From Gammaproteobacteria bacterium (lineage in GTDB: Bacteria > Pseudomonadota > Gammaproteobacteria > UBA6429 > Thiohalophilaceae): a stretch of DNA of 50,265 nucleotides. Made by a program: the position numbers and the translations under genes. The notes beneath the pieces are model-generated. The model was not told the DNA's origin, ran no database searches, and saw only the letters and a list, made by a program, of their open reading frames with translations. Of the stretch, positions 35,393 to 44,327 are shown one piece after another. The stretch covers positions 1 to 50,265 of the forward strand of contig JAUWUS010000006.1 in the NCBI GenBank assembly GCA_030617815.1, given 5' to 3'. Position 1 is the first letter of the stretch. Each line of letters opens with the position of its first letter.

Positions 35393-36208
35393 ATGAAAAC
35401 TAAAAAAATTGGATTTATTGGCGCGGGCAATATGGCGCGCAGTTTACTGGGTGGCTTAATTTCCAGCGGCGTTAGCAGCGATTATCTTTTTGCTGCCGAT
35501 CCAAATGAAGATGTACGCAAGGCATTAACAAATGATTTTTCGATTCAAACATTTGTTGAAAATCAAAAACTGGTTGATGAATGTGATGTCATTGTTTTTG
35601 CGGTTAAACCTCAAGCCTTAAAAGAAGTTGCAACATCACTTAAAACAAAAGACTCATCACTCTATTTAACTATTGCAGCAGGCATCCCCAGTGAAAGTCT
35701 GAATAACTGGTTAGGCGCAAACAAAGCTATTGTTCGCGCAATGCCCAATACGCCGGCTTTAGTGTTAAGTGGTGCCAGTGGTTTATTCGCCAACGCAAAC
35801 GTATCTGAAATACAAAAAGAAATTGCAGAATCCATTTTACGTGCGGTCGGACTGACTGTTTGGGTTGAAAATGAAAAACAACTTGATGCTGTTACTGCCC
35901 TTTCAGGAAGTGGCCCGGCTTATTTCTTTATGGTAATGGAAGCGATGGAAAAAGCCGGTGCAGAATTAGGCTTGCCGGCTGACACTGCCCGTTTATTAGC
36001 TATTCAAACCGGCTTTGGCGCAACAAAACTTGCTCTGGAAGTGGATGATGCACCTGCTGTATTAAGAGAAAAAGTAACCTCTCCAGGTGGCACAACTGAA
36101 CAGGCTATTAAAGTATTCCAGGAACAAGGTCTGATTGATATTTTTAATAAAGCCATGACCGCAGCGCGCGATCGATCAGAACAACTCGCAAAAGAGCTTG
36201 GAAAATAA
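35393..36208 (+). CDS. proC: Pyrroline-5-carboxylate reductase
   Basis: ProC reduces pyrroline-5-carboxylate to proline with NAD(P)H, the last step of proline synthesis. The 271-residue protein has the Rossmann motif IGFIGAGNMARSLLGGL at the N terminus, FAVKPQALKEV, VRAMPNTPALV, and the family signature with LSGSGPAYFFMVMEAM near residue 170, followed by KVTSPGGTTEQAI. The stop codon at 36206-36208 lies right beside the yggT ATG at 36210, so the two are co-transcribed. Order yggS-proC-yggT is conserved. Confidence 0.97.
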   Translation: MKTKKIGFIGAGNMARSLLGGLISSGVSSDYLFAADPNEDVRKALTNDFSIQTFVENQKLVDECDVIVFAVKPQALKEVATSLKTKDSSLYLTIAAGIPSESLNNWLGANKAIVRAMPNTPALVLSGASGLFANANVSEIQKEIAESILRAVGLTVWVENEKQLDAVTALSGSGPAYFFMVMEAMEKAGAELGLPADTARLLAIQTGFGATKLALEVDDAPAVLREKVTSPGGTTEQAIKVFQEQGLIDIFNKAMTAARDRSEQLAKELGK

Positions 36209-36209
36209 T

Positions 36210-36809
36210 ATGAATCCATTCAGTAACGCCGGTGTTTTTTTAATCTCAACTTTATTTGGCTTATACATTTTAGCTTTCATGCTACGGCTCATTCTGCAAA
36301 TGGTCAGAGCTGATTTTTATAATCCTGTCTCACGATTTATTGTGAAAATCACCAACCCACCCTTAAAGCCTTTACGCCGATTTATTCCCGGCTTTGCGGG
36401 TATAGATATGGCATCCGTTATCATCATGCTTGCTTTGCAAATGCTGGAATTTTTTATTATCACATTATTACGTAATTTCCCCGCTCCAGATATTTTAGGC
36501 TTAACCCTATATGCATTTATTGAACTAGTCACTTTAGGATTTTATGTTTTCCTGTTCTCAATCTTTATTTTAGCCATTTTAAGCTGGATCAATCCTGGTC
36601 AATATAACCCCATCAACAATTTACTGTCTCAAATCACTGCACCCGTATTACGCCCGGTAAGAAGGCTGCTCCCTCCTATGTCAGGTATGGATTTATCCCC
36701 TATGTTTGCAATGGTCGGTTTATGGTTAATCAAATTATTGTTACTTGATCCGCTAGGTCATTGGGCAAAAGGAATGATGTATCCTGCTGCACGCGTATTA
36801 ATGCAATGA
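36210..36809 (+). CDS. yggT: YggT-family integral membrane protein
   Basis: This 199-residue inner-membrane protein is made of two similar YggT halves. Each has hydrophobic helices followed by a conserved FY(N)PVSRFI...NPPLKPLRRFIPG or QYNPINNLLSQITAPVLRPVRRLLPP motif. At least four membrane segments are visible: about residues 5-28, 65-85, 95-130 and 170-190. Links to osmotic or envelope processes have been reported, but the function is not settled. The ATG at 36210, one base after the proC stop, is preferred over an upstream TTG. Confidence 0.92.
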   Translation: MNPFSNAGVFLISTLFGLYILAFMLRLILQMVRADFYNPVSRFIVKITNPPLKPLRRFIPGFAGIDMASVIIMLALQMLEFFIITLLRNFPAPDILGLTLYAFIELVTLGFYVFLFSIFILAILSWINPGQYNPINNLLSQITAPVLRPVRRLLPPMSGMDLSPMFAMVGLWLIKLLLLDPLGHWAKGMMYPAARVLMQ

Positions 36810-37041
36810 ATTGAATCTACAATAATCTCAAAATAATTTGCCACAATTAATGTACATCTAATACGGCACTTTATTTCAATTATTGCCTAATTAAACTAAA
36901 TTAATTCGCAAATTTGCCGTTATATTTCTTAGTGTTAACGTCTTCTGTTAATATATTGCTATAAACAAACAGTAGAATTTAGCAAAAAAATAACAAATAA
37001 TGATTAAAAATCAATAAATTAACTGCATATTTAGGAACACT

Positions 37042-38982
37042 ATGGCAACTGACCGTTTTACAGATCAAATGCAAGCATATGGACGCTGGCGCTCGGAAAT
37101 CACTCAATCCATCGAAAAGTATCAAAAATGGCTTGAAAACAATCAAATGAGCTCGGCAGAAGTCGAAATTCGTATTTATGAACTCATTGAAACACTAAAA
37201 TCTGATCATCTCACTATTGCGTTTGTTGCTGAATTTGCTCGGGGTAAAACAGAACTTATTAATGCTATTTTCTTCTCTGAATATGATAGACGTTTACTGC
37301 CATCAGAGGCAGGCCGCACTACCATGTGTCCAACCGAACTTTTTTATGATGCTAAAGCAAACGAAAGTTATATTCGTCTTTTACCTATCGAAACTCGACT
37401 GGAAGAAATGAGCCTTCAGGAACATAAGCTGAACCCGATTAACTGGACCTCGATTACGCTGGATACCAGTTCATCTGACAAAATGGCTGAAGCCTTCCAG
37501 GAAGTAATTAAAACAAAACGAGTGCCTTTGCCCGTTGCTGAAAAACTGGGACTTTCTGACTACCGAGAAAATGAATCGGATACTATGGTCGATATTCCAA
37601 TGTGGCGCCATGCTTTAATCAGCTTTCCGAACCCCTTGCTGAAAGAAGGTTTAACCATTCTTGATACGCCCGGTTTAAATGCACTCGGTAATGAACCTGA
37701 ACTCACCATCAGCATGTTACCCAGCGCACAAGCTGTGGTATTTGTATTAGCCGCGGACACCGGTGTGACGAAATCTGATTTGGAGATGTGGACCCAAAAT
37801 GTTCAACCTTTAGGTGGCGATGCTAAACATGGTCGCATTGTTGTACTCAATAAAATCGACACCTTGTGGGATGAACTCAAAGACGATAATGCAATTAATG
37901 CCAGCATTACGACACAGTGTAAATCTGCTGCTAAAATGTTGAATATTGGAATCGACAGTGTATTCCCTGTTTCTGCACAAAAAGGCTTATTGGCTAAAAT
38001 TCGCCACGATACAGAATTACTCGCTAAAAGTAATATCCTTGCATTAGAGTCTATTCTGGCAAAAGATATATTACCGCAAAAACAACAAATCGTCCGCAAC
38101 AGTATTATTTCTGAAATAGGTGATATGACAAAAGAATCACGTAATTTAATTTCATCAAGGCTCGATGATACCAATAAACAACTAAAGGAACTTCAGGGAC
38201 TCAGTGGTAAAAATGAAGATGTTATTACTCATTTGATGAAAAAAACACGTGAAGAACAAACTATTTATCACAAGAATGTAGAAAGTTTTCAGGTTAATAA
38301 AAAATCATTTTCTGGGCAGCACAAAATACTCATGCAAACATTAAGTTTGACTCAGCTTGATGCCTTAATGGAAAAAACACGACAAGAAATGACTGGCACC
38401 TGGACCACTGGTGGTTTAAAAGGCGGTATGAAAGAGTTTTTTAATATTATTTCCACTACCATTACCACCGCCTCGCAACAAGCAGATAAAGTTAATATGC
38501 TACTGCAAACTATTTACCGTGCCTTCAACAAAGAGCATGGGCTGACAGACGTAAAACCCAAGTTATTTAGCATGGGGAAATACAAACGTGATTTAGAACG
38601 CTTAACCCATGAAGCTGAGGCCTATCGTAGCAGTGCTAAAATGGCAGCTACCGAACAATCCTTTGTTGTAAAAAAATTCTTTATTTCAATGGTGAGCCAT
38701 GCTCGTAATACTTTTTTCCAGGCGCATCAGGAAGTTGATGCATGGGGCAAAGCCGGCATGGCTCCACTGGTTGCCCGTATTAAAGAACACAGAAACCAAA
38801 TGGAAAAACGTCTGGAAAGCCTGCGTAAAATTAATGAATCACGCGACACACTGCAAACCCGAGTATCAGAGCTGGAAAAAAATGCAGCTGCACTCAATGT
38901 GCAACTTGCTGATCTCAATAAGTTAATAGAGACATTAAACCGACCGCTCGAAGACTTCACTAGTAGCACTCAAGTCGCTTAA
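37042..38982 (+). CDS. Dynamin-like GTPase
   Basis: This 646-residue protein belongs to the bacterial dynamin-like GTPases, which bind or remodel membranes. The G1 loop is FVAEFARGKTELINAIFF near residue 66; the first glycine of the canonical GxxxxGK(S/T) is alanine here. G3 is LTILDTPGLNALG near 208 and G4 VVLNKIDTLWDE near 270. The rest is helical, with long coiled-coil stretches at about residues 375-435 and 600-640. No membrane helix is evident, so membrane contact would be peripheral. It stands alone, after a 232-base AT-rich gap behind yggT and before a strong terminator; bacterial dynamins often occur as adjacent pairs, but no partner is here. Its specific role is unknown. Confidence 0.85.
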   Translation: MATDRFTDQMQAYGRWRSEITQSIEKYQKWLENNQMSSAEVEIRIYELIETLKSDHLTIAFVAEFARGKTELINAIFFSEYDRRLLPSEAGRTTMCPTELFYDAKANESYIRLLPIETRLEEMSLQEHKLNPINWTSITLDTSSSDKMAEAFQEVIKTKRVPLPVAEKLGLSDYRENESDTMVDIPMWRHALISFPNPLLKEGLTILDTPGLNALGNEPELTISMLPSAQAVVFVLAADTGVTKSDLEMWTQNVQPLGGDAKHGRIVVLNKIDTLWDELKDDNAINASITTQCKSAAKMLNIGIDSVFPVSAQKGLLAKIRHDTELLAKSNILALESILAKDILPQKQQIVRNSIISEIGDMTKESRNLISSRLDDTNKQLKELQGLSGKNEDVITHLMKKTREEQTIYHKNVESFQVNKKSFSGQHKILMQTLSLTQLDALMEKTRQEMTGTWTTGGLKGGMKEFFNIISTTITTASQQADKVNMLLQTIYRAFNKEHGLTDVKPKLFSMGKYKRDLERLTHEAEAYRSSAKMAATEQSFVVKKFFISMVSHARNTFFQAHQEVDAWGKAGMAPLVARIKEHRNQMEKRLESLRKINESRDTLQTRVSELEKNAAALNVQLADLNKLIETLNRPLEDFTSSTQVA

Positions 38983-39011
38983 ACGTTATATCACCACATC
39001 TCTTAGTGATT

Positions 39012-39037
39012 AGCCCATCTAATTGATGGGCTTTTTT
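39012..39037 (+). terminator. Rho-independent terminator after dynamin-like gene
   Basis: AGCCCATC and GATGGGCT form a perfect eight-base-pair stem with a five-base loop, followed by a run of six T. It lies 30 bases after the stop codon. Confidence 0.9.
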
Positions 39038-39139
39038 ACGTATAAAAAATAAGGCTATAGGATTATTATTATTGTCAAGCAGGTAAAATCATTTATTATT
39101 GTCTATATTTATAGTTAAACAATAACAGGGAGCACTAAT

Positions 39140-39577
39140 ATGATTTTATCTCGTTTTATCATTCGGGTATTGGCTATAGCTTTACTCATAAGTATGCCGC
39201 TTAGCAGTTATGCAGAGAACATGACAAAATTTGGTGATTACGTTATTCATCACACTGCATTACCTACTGACATTTTATTACCCGAAGTTGCCAGAGCTTA
39301 TAAAATAAAACGAAGTAAAAATCGTGGCATGCTAAATATTGTTGTACAACATAAAGGTAAAGGCACCGGTGCCAAAGTTACCGGTACGGGTGTTAATTTA
39401 AACTCACAATTAAAGCATCTGGAATTTAGAGAAATAAAAGAAGGAGATGTTACTTATTATATTTCCAGTTTTAGAGTGACCAACAAAGAAACCATTAACT
39501 TTAAAATTAAAGTACAACCTGCGGGATCCAGTCAGGCATATACTATTAAATTTAAAAAAGAATTTTACACGCGCTAA
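39140..39577 (+). CDS. DUF4426 exported protein
   Basis: This 145-residue protein has a signal peptide at about residues 1-25 (cleavage near SYAEN) and a beta-rich mature part typical of DUF4426: KFGDYVIHHTALPTDILLPEVARAY, GMLNIVVQHKG, LEFREIKEGDVTYYISSFRV, and IKVQPAGSSQAYTIKFKKEFYT. Its function is not known. In Pseudomonas the homologue PA0388 lies near yggT and proC, as here, so this neighbourhood is conserved apart from the inserted dynamin-like gene. A terminator-like hairpin follows. It is most likely periplasmic. Confidence 0.87.
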   Translation: MILSRFIIRVLAIALLISMPLSSYAENMTKFGDYVIHHTALPTDILLPEVARAYKIKRSKNRGMLNIVVQHKGKGTGAKVTGTGVNLNSQLKHLEFREIKEGDVTYYISSFRVTNKETINFKIKVQPAGSSQAYTIKFKKEFYTR

Positions 39578-39584
39578 AATATAA

Positions 39585-39615
39585 AACCACAGGGAACAGC
39601 CGGTTTCCTGTGGTT
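39585..39615 (+). terminator. Hairpin after DUF4426 gene
   Basis: AACCACAGG pairs perfectly with CCTGTGGTT around a 13-base loop that has its own AA/TT pairs. It begins 8 bases after the stop and is followed by a T-rich stretch (CTTTTCTTTTTC), consistent with termination. Confidence 0.65.
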
Positions 39616-39712
39616 ACCACTTTTCTTTTTCTTAATTACTCACAATCACCACCATGATCTGTAGCATCAAATTTTGTATAATACTCCTTTGGAAATTTGA
39701 GAAGCACAAGAA

Positions 39713-40294
39713 ATGAGTACTGAAAAAGAATTACATGCCCGCAGTGAATCTAAATGTGAATTATGTTCCTCAACAGATAATTTATCTGTTTATGAAATTC
39801 CACCAACATCCAACCTTAGTCCCGATCAATGCATACTACTGTGCACAACATGCCACGAACAAATTGAAGACCCCGAAAAAATAGAAATTAATCACTGGCG
39901 CTGCCTTAACGATAGTATGTGGAGTCAAATACCCGCTGTGCAAGTTATAGTATGGCGTATGCTAACGCGTTTAAGTAACGAAGGCTGGCCACAAGATTTA
40001 CTCGATATGCTTTACCTGAATTATGATACCTTAATCTGGGCACAAGCTGGCAATGAAGGACAACGTGATGAAGATGGCATAAAACATCTTGATAGTAATG
40101 GCGCTGTGCTTGAAGCAGGTGATACCGTAACGTTAACAAAAGATCTCAATGTTAAAGGTGCTAACTTCACCGCTAAACGTGGTACTGCAGTACGAGGCAT
40201 TTCACTGGTTGCTGATAATGCCGAACAAATTGAAGGTAAAGTAAATGGCCAGCAAATTGTTATCCTGACTCAGTTCGTTAAAAAATCAAATTAA
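39713..40294 (+). CDS. PhnA/YjdM-family zinc-ribbon protein
   Basis: This 193-residue protein has an N-terminal zinc-ribbon (CELC about residues 16-19 and CTTCH about 44-48), a helical middle with WSQIPAVQVIVWRMLTRL, and the C-terminal PhnA domain: DSNGAVLEAGDTVTLTKDLNVKG, AKRGTAVRGI, and IEGKVNGQQIVILTQFVKK. The name PhnA comes from a historical link to phosphonate use that is now doubted, so no phosphonate role is claimed. It is cytoplasmic by sequence. It is preceded by a hairpin terminator and converges on the membrane-protein gene at 41006. Confidence 0.9.
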   Translation: MSTEKELHARSESKCELCSSTDNLSVYEIPPTSNLSPDQCILLCTTCHEQIEDPEKIEINHWRCLNDSMWSQIPAVQVIVWRMLTRLSNEGWPQDLLDMLYLNYDTLIWAQAGNEGQRDEDGIKHLDSNGAVLEAGDTVTLTKDLNVKGANFTAKRGTAVRGISLVADNAEQIEGKVNGQQIVILTQFVKKSN

Positions 40295-40307
40295 GCTAAA
40301 GTATAAT

Positions 40308-41006
40308 TTACACCACGCCACGATAAAACATCACGCCAGCAAAAGCCATAATCAGCATACCGGCAACCTGCCTCACCCAGGGTTGCTGAATAAATTGCGT
40401 CAAGGTTGAAGCAAACACACCCATCAATAATAAATTTGGTAACGTTCCCAAGCCAAAACATAACATCAACAAGCCACCTTCAAGCGGGCTTTGTGTTGAT
40501 ATCGTCCAGATAACAACACTATAAACAAGACCACAAGGTAACCAGCCCCAAACTAATCCAAGAAAAAAAGCATGAGGGTATGAGCGAACAGGCATAAATT
40601 TTCGTCCAATGGGCTCAAGCCGTTGCCAGATAACTTTACCGCCCCAGCGCTCAACCTTAGCAAGACCTTTCCACCAGCCTGCAATATACAAACCTAAAGC
40701 CAGCATGAACGCTGCTGCAATAATTTCCAGCGTTTGCTGAATAGAATAAAGTGTAAACAGGTGACTACCTAACCAGCCAATACTTCCCATTAATATACCG
40801 GCAAGCGTATAACTGCTGATCCGTCCGGTGTTATACAATAAAAGAAAGGGGAATGTTTTTTTGAAATTTTGTTGTGCTGTTTTATTTAAGCCGTCATCCA
40901 GACCTAAACACAAAGCACCAACAATACCGCCACACATGCCAACACAATGCACACCACCCAGAAGACCAACCAAAAAAGCAGTAATGTATGATGTGTCAAT
41001 TTCCAT
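40308..41006 (-). CDS. TauE/SafE or DsbD-type membrane protein with GVHCVGMCGG motif
   Basis: This 232-residue inner-membrane protein has about six hydrophobic segments. The start carries LVGLLGGVHCVGMCGGIVGAL, a motif with two cysteines shared by a proteobacterial group annotated as TauE/SafE or DsbD_2-like, often near cytochrome oxidase or copper genes. A second half-motif, LGLVWGWLPCGLVYSVV, appears near residue 150 with another conserved cysteine. It may handle thiols or a metal such as copper; that is inference. It overlaps the AmpG-like gene upstream by 11 bases, implying coupled translation. Confidence 0.8.
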   Translation of the reverse strand: MEIDTSYITAFLVGLLGGVHCVGMCGGIVGALCLGLDDGLNKTAQQNFKKTFPFLLLYNTGRISSYTLAGILMGSIGWLGSHLFTLYSIQQTLEIIAAAFMLALGLYIAGWWKGLAKVERWGGKVIWQRLEPIGRKFMPVRSYPHAFFLGLVWGWLPCGLVYSVVIWTISTQSPLEGGLLMLCFGLGTLPNLLLMGVFASTLTQFIQQPWVRQVAGMLIMAFAGVMFYRGVV

Positions 41007-42357
41007 CAGGTTTTTGCTGTTTCATCAAATATAACACCATAAAAATTGCCGGCAGTCCTAATGCCGCAGCATAACCAAAGAAGAAAATATAACCTTGTGC
41101 ATCAATCACCACACCTGAAAAACCTGAAATGAATTTTGGCCCCAAAGTCATTATTGAGCTGAATAAAGCATATTGAGTTGCAGTATAAGCTCTGTTGGTC
41201 AATGAAGATAAATAAGCAATAAATGCTGTACTGGCCAGACCACCAGAAAAATTATCACTACTCAACACGATTGCTAAACCAGTAATGCTATGTCCATTAT
41301 CAGCTAATAAAGCAAACATTAAGTTGGTTATAGAAACCAGAATCGCGCCCAACAATAAAACTCTTAAAATACCATAACGTACAACCAGCAAACCACCAAC
41401 AAATGCACCGAGTAATGTCATAACTACACCAAATATTTTTGCGATGTTAGCAATCTCAATAACACTAAAACCCATATCAATATAAAAAGGGTGAGTCATG
41501 TTCCCTAAGACAATGTCACTAATACGATAAATACCAATAAACAAAAGAACAAATAGTGCACTGTTTGAATTACGCTGAAAAAATTCAGTAAAGGGACATA
41601 TCACAGCACCAATAAACCAGGCCACAGGTATTCGTAATACATCAGGGATATGCGCTGTTGATTCAAGAAAATCAACAACCCTTTGTTCTTGTAAATAAGT
41701 CTGCTCACCTATGGTTCTGTCGGGCTCACTAATAAGAAGCACTGTAATTATCCCAACTGCCATAAAAGCAGCCATCACAATATAAGCCACTGTCCAGGAA
41801 AAATAATTTGAAATATATAACGCTGCAGCACCCGCAACTAAAGCAGCGGCAACACGCCAACCTGCCTGATAAGTTGCCGCCATTGCACCCTGATACTCCT
41901 CTTTTACTGCTTCAATACGATAAGCATCGATCACAATATCCTGAGTTGCTGATGAAAAAGCAACTAATAAAGCAAACAATGCCATTGCCGTTATATGTTG
42001 TGCTGGATCAGTCCATGCCATACCAAGCAAGCCTGCAATAATGCCCGCTTGTGCTACTAACATCCAACTCCGTCGTGGCCCCAATAACTTTGTAATAACA
42101 GGTAAAGGCATACGATCGACAATGGGAGCCCATATAATTTTTATTGAATAGGTAATTCCTATCCAGGCAAAAAAACCAATGACTGTTTTTGATATCCCTA
42201 TTTGACGTAACCAGGTAGATAAAGTCGAAAAAACTAAAGGAAAAGGTAAGCCCGCGGAAAAACCTAAAAAAAACATCGCCAGAACACGGCGGTTTAAATA
42301 TATATTAAAAGCGGTAAGCCAGCTTGTATCGGATTTTAAATTAATTTGTGAAGACAT
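40996..42357 (-). CDS. AmpG-like MFS permease
   Basis: This 453-residue member of the major facilitator superfamily resembles AmpG, which imports anhydromuropeptides for cell-wall recycling. About twelve hydrophobic segments are visible. Family marks are LGFSAGLPFPLVFSTLSTWL at the first helix, FAWIGITYSIKIIWAPIVDR, GPRRSWM, SSATQDIVIDAYRIE near helix 4-5, and TAFIAYLSSLTNRAYTATQYALFSS late in the protein. The start is placed at the ATG at 42357, supported by GGAA about nine bases upstream; a TTG at 42405 is less likely. It shares a divergent promoter region of about 116 bases with the exporter operon at 42474. No beta-lactamase genes are nearby. Confidence 0.88.
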   Translation of the reverse strand: MSSQINLKSDTSWLTAFNIYLNRRVLAMFFLGFSAGLPFPLVFSTLSTWLRQIGISKTVIGFFAWIGITYSIKIIWAPIVDRMPLPVITKLLGPRRSWMLVAQAGIIAGLLGMAWTDPAQHITAMALFALLVAFSSATQDIVIDAYRIEAVKEEYQGAMAATYQAGWRVAAALVAGAAALYISNYFSWTVAYIVMAAFMAVGIITVLLISEPDRTIGEQTYLQEQRVVDFLESTAHIPDVLRIPVAWFIGAVICPFTEFFQRNSNSALFVLLFIGIYRISDIVLGNMTHPFYIDMGFSVIEIANIAKIFGVVMTLLGAFVGGLLVVRYGILRVLLLGAILVSITNLMFALLADNGHSITGLAIVLSSDNFSGGLASTAFIAYLSSLTNRAYTATQYALFSSIMTLGPKFISGFSGVVIDAQGYIFFFGYAAALGLPAIFMVLYLMKQQKPDGN

Positions 42358-42473
42358 ATTATTCCAGATAAAAATTTTTATTACTTTACCACTTAAACGC
42401 AACAAAGTTATTTTAAACTAACAGAAATTGATCAAAATATGCTATAAATCAAGTATCAACACAGGATAATTTT

Positions 42474-43634
42474 ATGCAAAAGCGTCATCGTATTATTCTT
42501 TTAAGCATTGTCTCTGTAATAATTATTGTCTTACTATTGAGCTGGATAAAGCGAGCAAAACCAGTCGACGTTATTATTGCATCCGTTGAACAGGGTGAAG
42601 TGCAACGTACCGTTACCAATACGCGTGCAGGCACACTCAAAGCATGTCGTCGTGCTGGACTCTCTCCTTCGATTGGCGGACAAATTGCCCGTTTACCCGT
42701 TAAAGAAGGTGATATCGTTAAAAAAGGACAGATATTGCTTGAGATATGGAATGAGGATCTTAGCGCGCAAGTCAGTCTGGCAAAAAGTGAAATCCTCGCC
42801 AGCCAATCTCGTATCAAAGAAGCCTGTGTGATGGCAAAGGTTGCTAAAAGTGAAGCAGCCAGACTCACAGCTTTACTAAAAAAAGGACTCACTTCAGCTG
42901 ACGCGGCTGAACGCGCAGTCGGCGATGCAAAATCCCGCGAGGCAGCATGTCAGGCCGCAAAATCATCCGCTGAAGTTAGTCGTGCCCGACTCGCCGTTGC
43001 GCAAGCTGCACTTGAGCGCACATTTCTTCGTGCACCTTTTGATGGAACCGTTGCGGAAGTGACTGGCGAACTTGGTGAATTTGTTACTCCTTCACCGGTT
43101 GGGATACCAACACCGCCTGCAGTCGATATTATTGATACTCAATGTCTGTATGTGCTGGCACCTATTGATGAAGTTGATGCACCTGAAATAAAACCGGGCA
43201 TGCCGGCACGCATTTCTCTTGATGCCTATAAGAAAAAGTTTTTTAACGGCGAGGTACGCCGTATCGCCCCTTATGTCCTTGATCGGGAAAAACAGGCGCG
43301 AACCGTAGATATTGAAGTTAATTTTATTAAGGAAGACGACAATATAAATATGTTACCCGGTTATAGTGCCGATGTTGAAATCATTATTGACTCACATACA
43401 AATGTTATCCGTATACCCACTGAAGCTTTACTCGAAGGTCAAAAAGTTTTTATCTATGAAAAAGGTGATAAAACTATTTATAAAAAAGATGTCACTACTG
43501 GCCTGAGTAACTGGAAATATACCGAAATCCTTGAGGGACTGGAGCAAGGTGAACAAATTGTTACCTCTATTGATCGAGATGGAGTGGTTGATGGTGCTGC
43601 GGTTAAGATTGAAGAAAAATCAAAAAGTAAATAA
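42474..43634 (+). CDS. Periplasmic membrane-fusion protein (MacA/HlyD-like)
   Basis: This 386-residue adaptor has one N-terminal membrane anchor (about residues 6-25), a split lipoyl half (GGQIARLPVKEGDIVKKGQILLEIW and later FLRAPFDGTVAEVTGELGEFV), a helical hairpin between them, and beta-barrel and membrane-proximal domains (PGMPARISLDAYKKKFFNGEV, VIRIPTEALLEGQKVFIYEKG). It is typical of adaptors that link MacB-like ABC transporters to an outer-membrane channel. It starts a four-gene run with an ATPase and two permeases; the stop is nine bases before the ATPase gene. No TolC-type gene is in the window. The substrate is unknown. Confidence 0.9.
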   Translation: MQKRHRIILLSIVSVIIIVLLLSWIKRAKPVDVIIASVEQGEVQRTVTNTRAGTLKACRRAGLSPSIGGQIARLPVKEGDIVKKGQILLEIWNEDLSAQVSLAKSEILASQSRIKEACVMAKVAKSEAARLTALLKKGLTSADAAERAVGDAKSREAACQAAKSSAEVSRARLAVAQAALERTFLRAPFDGTVAEVTGELGEFVTPSPVGIPTPPAVDIIDTQCLYVLAPIDEVDAPEIKPGMPARISLDAYKKKFFNGEVRRIAPYVLDREKQARTVDIEVNFIKEDDNINMLPGYSADVEIIIDSHTNVIRIPTEALLEGQKVFIYEKGDKTIYKKDVTTGLSNWKYTEILEGLEQGEQIVTSIDRDGVVDGAAVKIEEKSKSK

Positions 43635-43643
43635 TATTTTATT

Positions 43644-44327
43644 ATGATTAAACTTGAAAATATTCATCGCAATTTTCAGGTTGGAGATCAAACCGTTCAT
43701 GCCCTGGATGATATTAATCTTGATATTCAGGATGGTGAGTATCTCTCTGTCATGGGACCATCAGGCTCCGGTAAATCAACCCTGCTCAACTTACTGGGTT
43801 TATTAGATCCTCCCAGTTCCGGCCAATATTTCCTGAACAATACCAACATTACTGACCTTGATGAAAATCAACTCGCCAAAACACGTAACCAGAATATTGG
43901 GTTTGTCTTTCAAACGTTTCATTTGATTCCACGCTTAACCGCTGCAGAAAATATTGAACTACCTTTAGTACTTGCAGGTATAGAAGAAAAAATAAGAAAA
44001 GAACGTGTTTATGATGCATTAAGCTCTATGAAGCTATTAGATCGCGCACCTCACAAACCAGAACAACTTTCCGGTGGACAACGTCAACGTGTTGCCATTG
44101 CCCGTGCCACAATCACAGAACCCACAATATTACTTGCCGATGAACCGACTGGTAATCTTGATCAAAAGTCCGGACTGAATGTCATTGAAACACTGGAGCA
44201 ACTTAACCGGCGAGGTATTACTTTAATAGTCGTAACCCATGATGCAGCACTCGGTTCACGTTCAACCCGTTCTATTCGTATGCTCGATGGTAGAATTGAA
44301 TCTGATGATGCCCAAGGTAAATCATAA
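43644..44327 (+). CDS. MacB/LolD-type ABC transporter ATPase
   Basis: This 227-residue ATPase has Walker A GPSGSGKSTLLN near residue 38, Q-loop VFQTFHLIPRLTAAENIELPL, the signature LSGGQRQRVAIARA near 136, Walker B ILLADEPTGNLD, and the switch histidine in VVTHD. The pattern and size put it in the LolD/MacB/FtsE group. It is coupled to the next gene by a one-base overlap and powers the exporter with the adaptor at 42474 and the permeases that follow. Confidence 0.95.
   Translation: MIKLENIHRNFQVGDQTVHALDDINLDIQDGEYLSVMGPSGSGKSTLLNLLGLLDPPSSGQYFLNNTNITDLDENQLAKTRNQNIGFVFQTFHLIPRLTAAENIELPLVLAGIEEKIRKERVYDALSSMKLLDRAPHKPEQLSGGQRQRVAIARATITEPTILLADEPTGNLDQKSGLNVIETLEQLNRRGITLIVVTHDAALGSRSTRSIRMLDGRIESDDAQGKS

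Noticed and set aside
36810-37041. AT-rich gap before the dynamin-like gene considered for an origin or small RNA
   Set aside because: No DnaA-box cluster, hairpin-terminator pair or conserved motif could be seen; probably just the promoter region.
39713-40294. Linking the PhnA-family protein to the PhnD-like genes as a phosphonate system
   Set aside because: They are 35 kb apart, no phn lyase or transporter genes are present, and the PhnA name does not reflect a proven phosphonate role.
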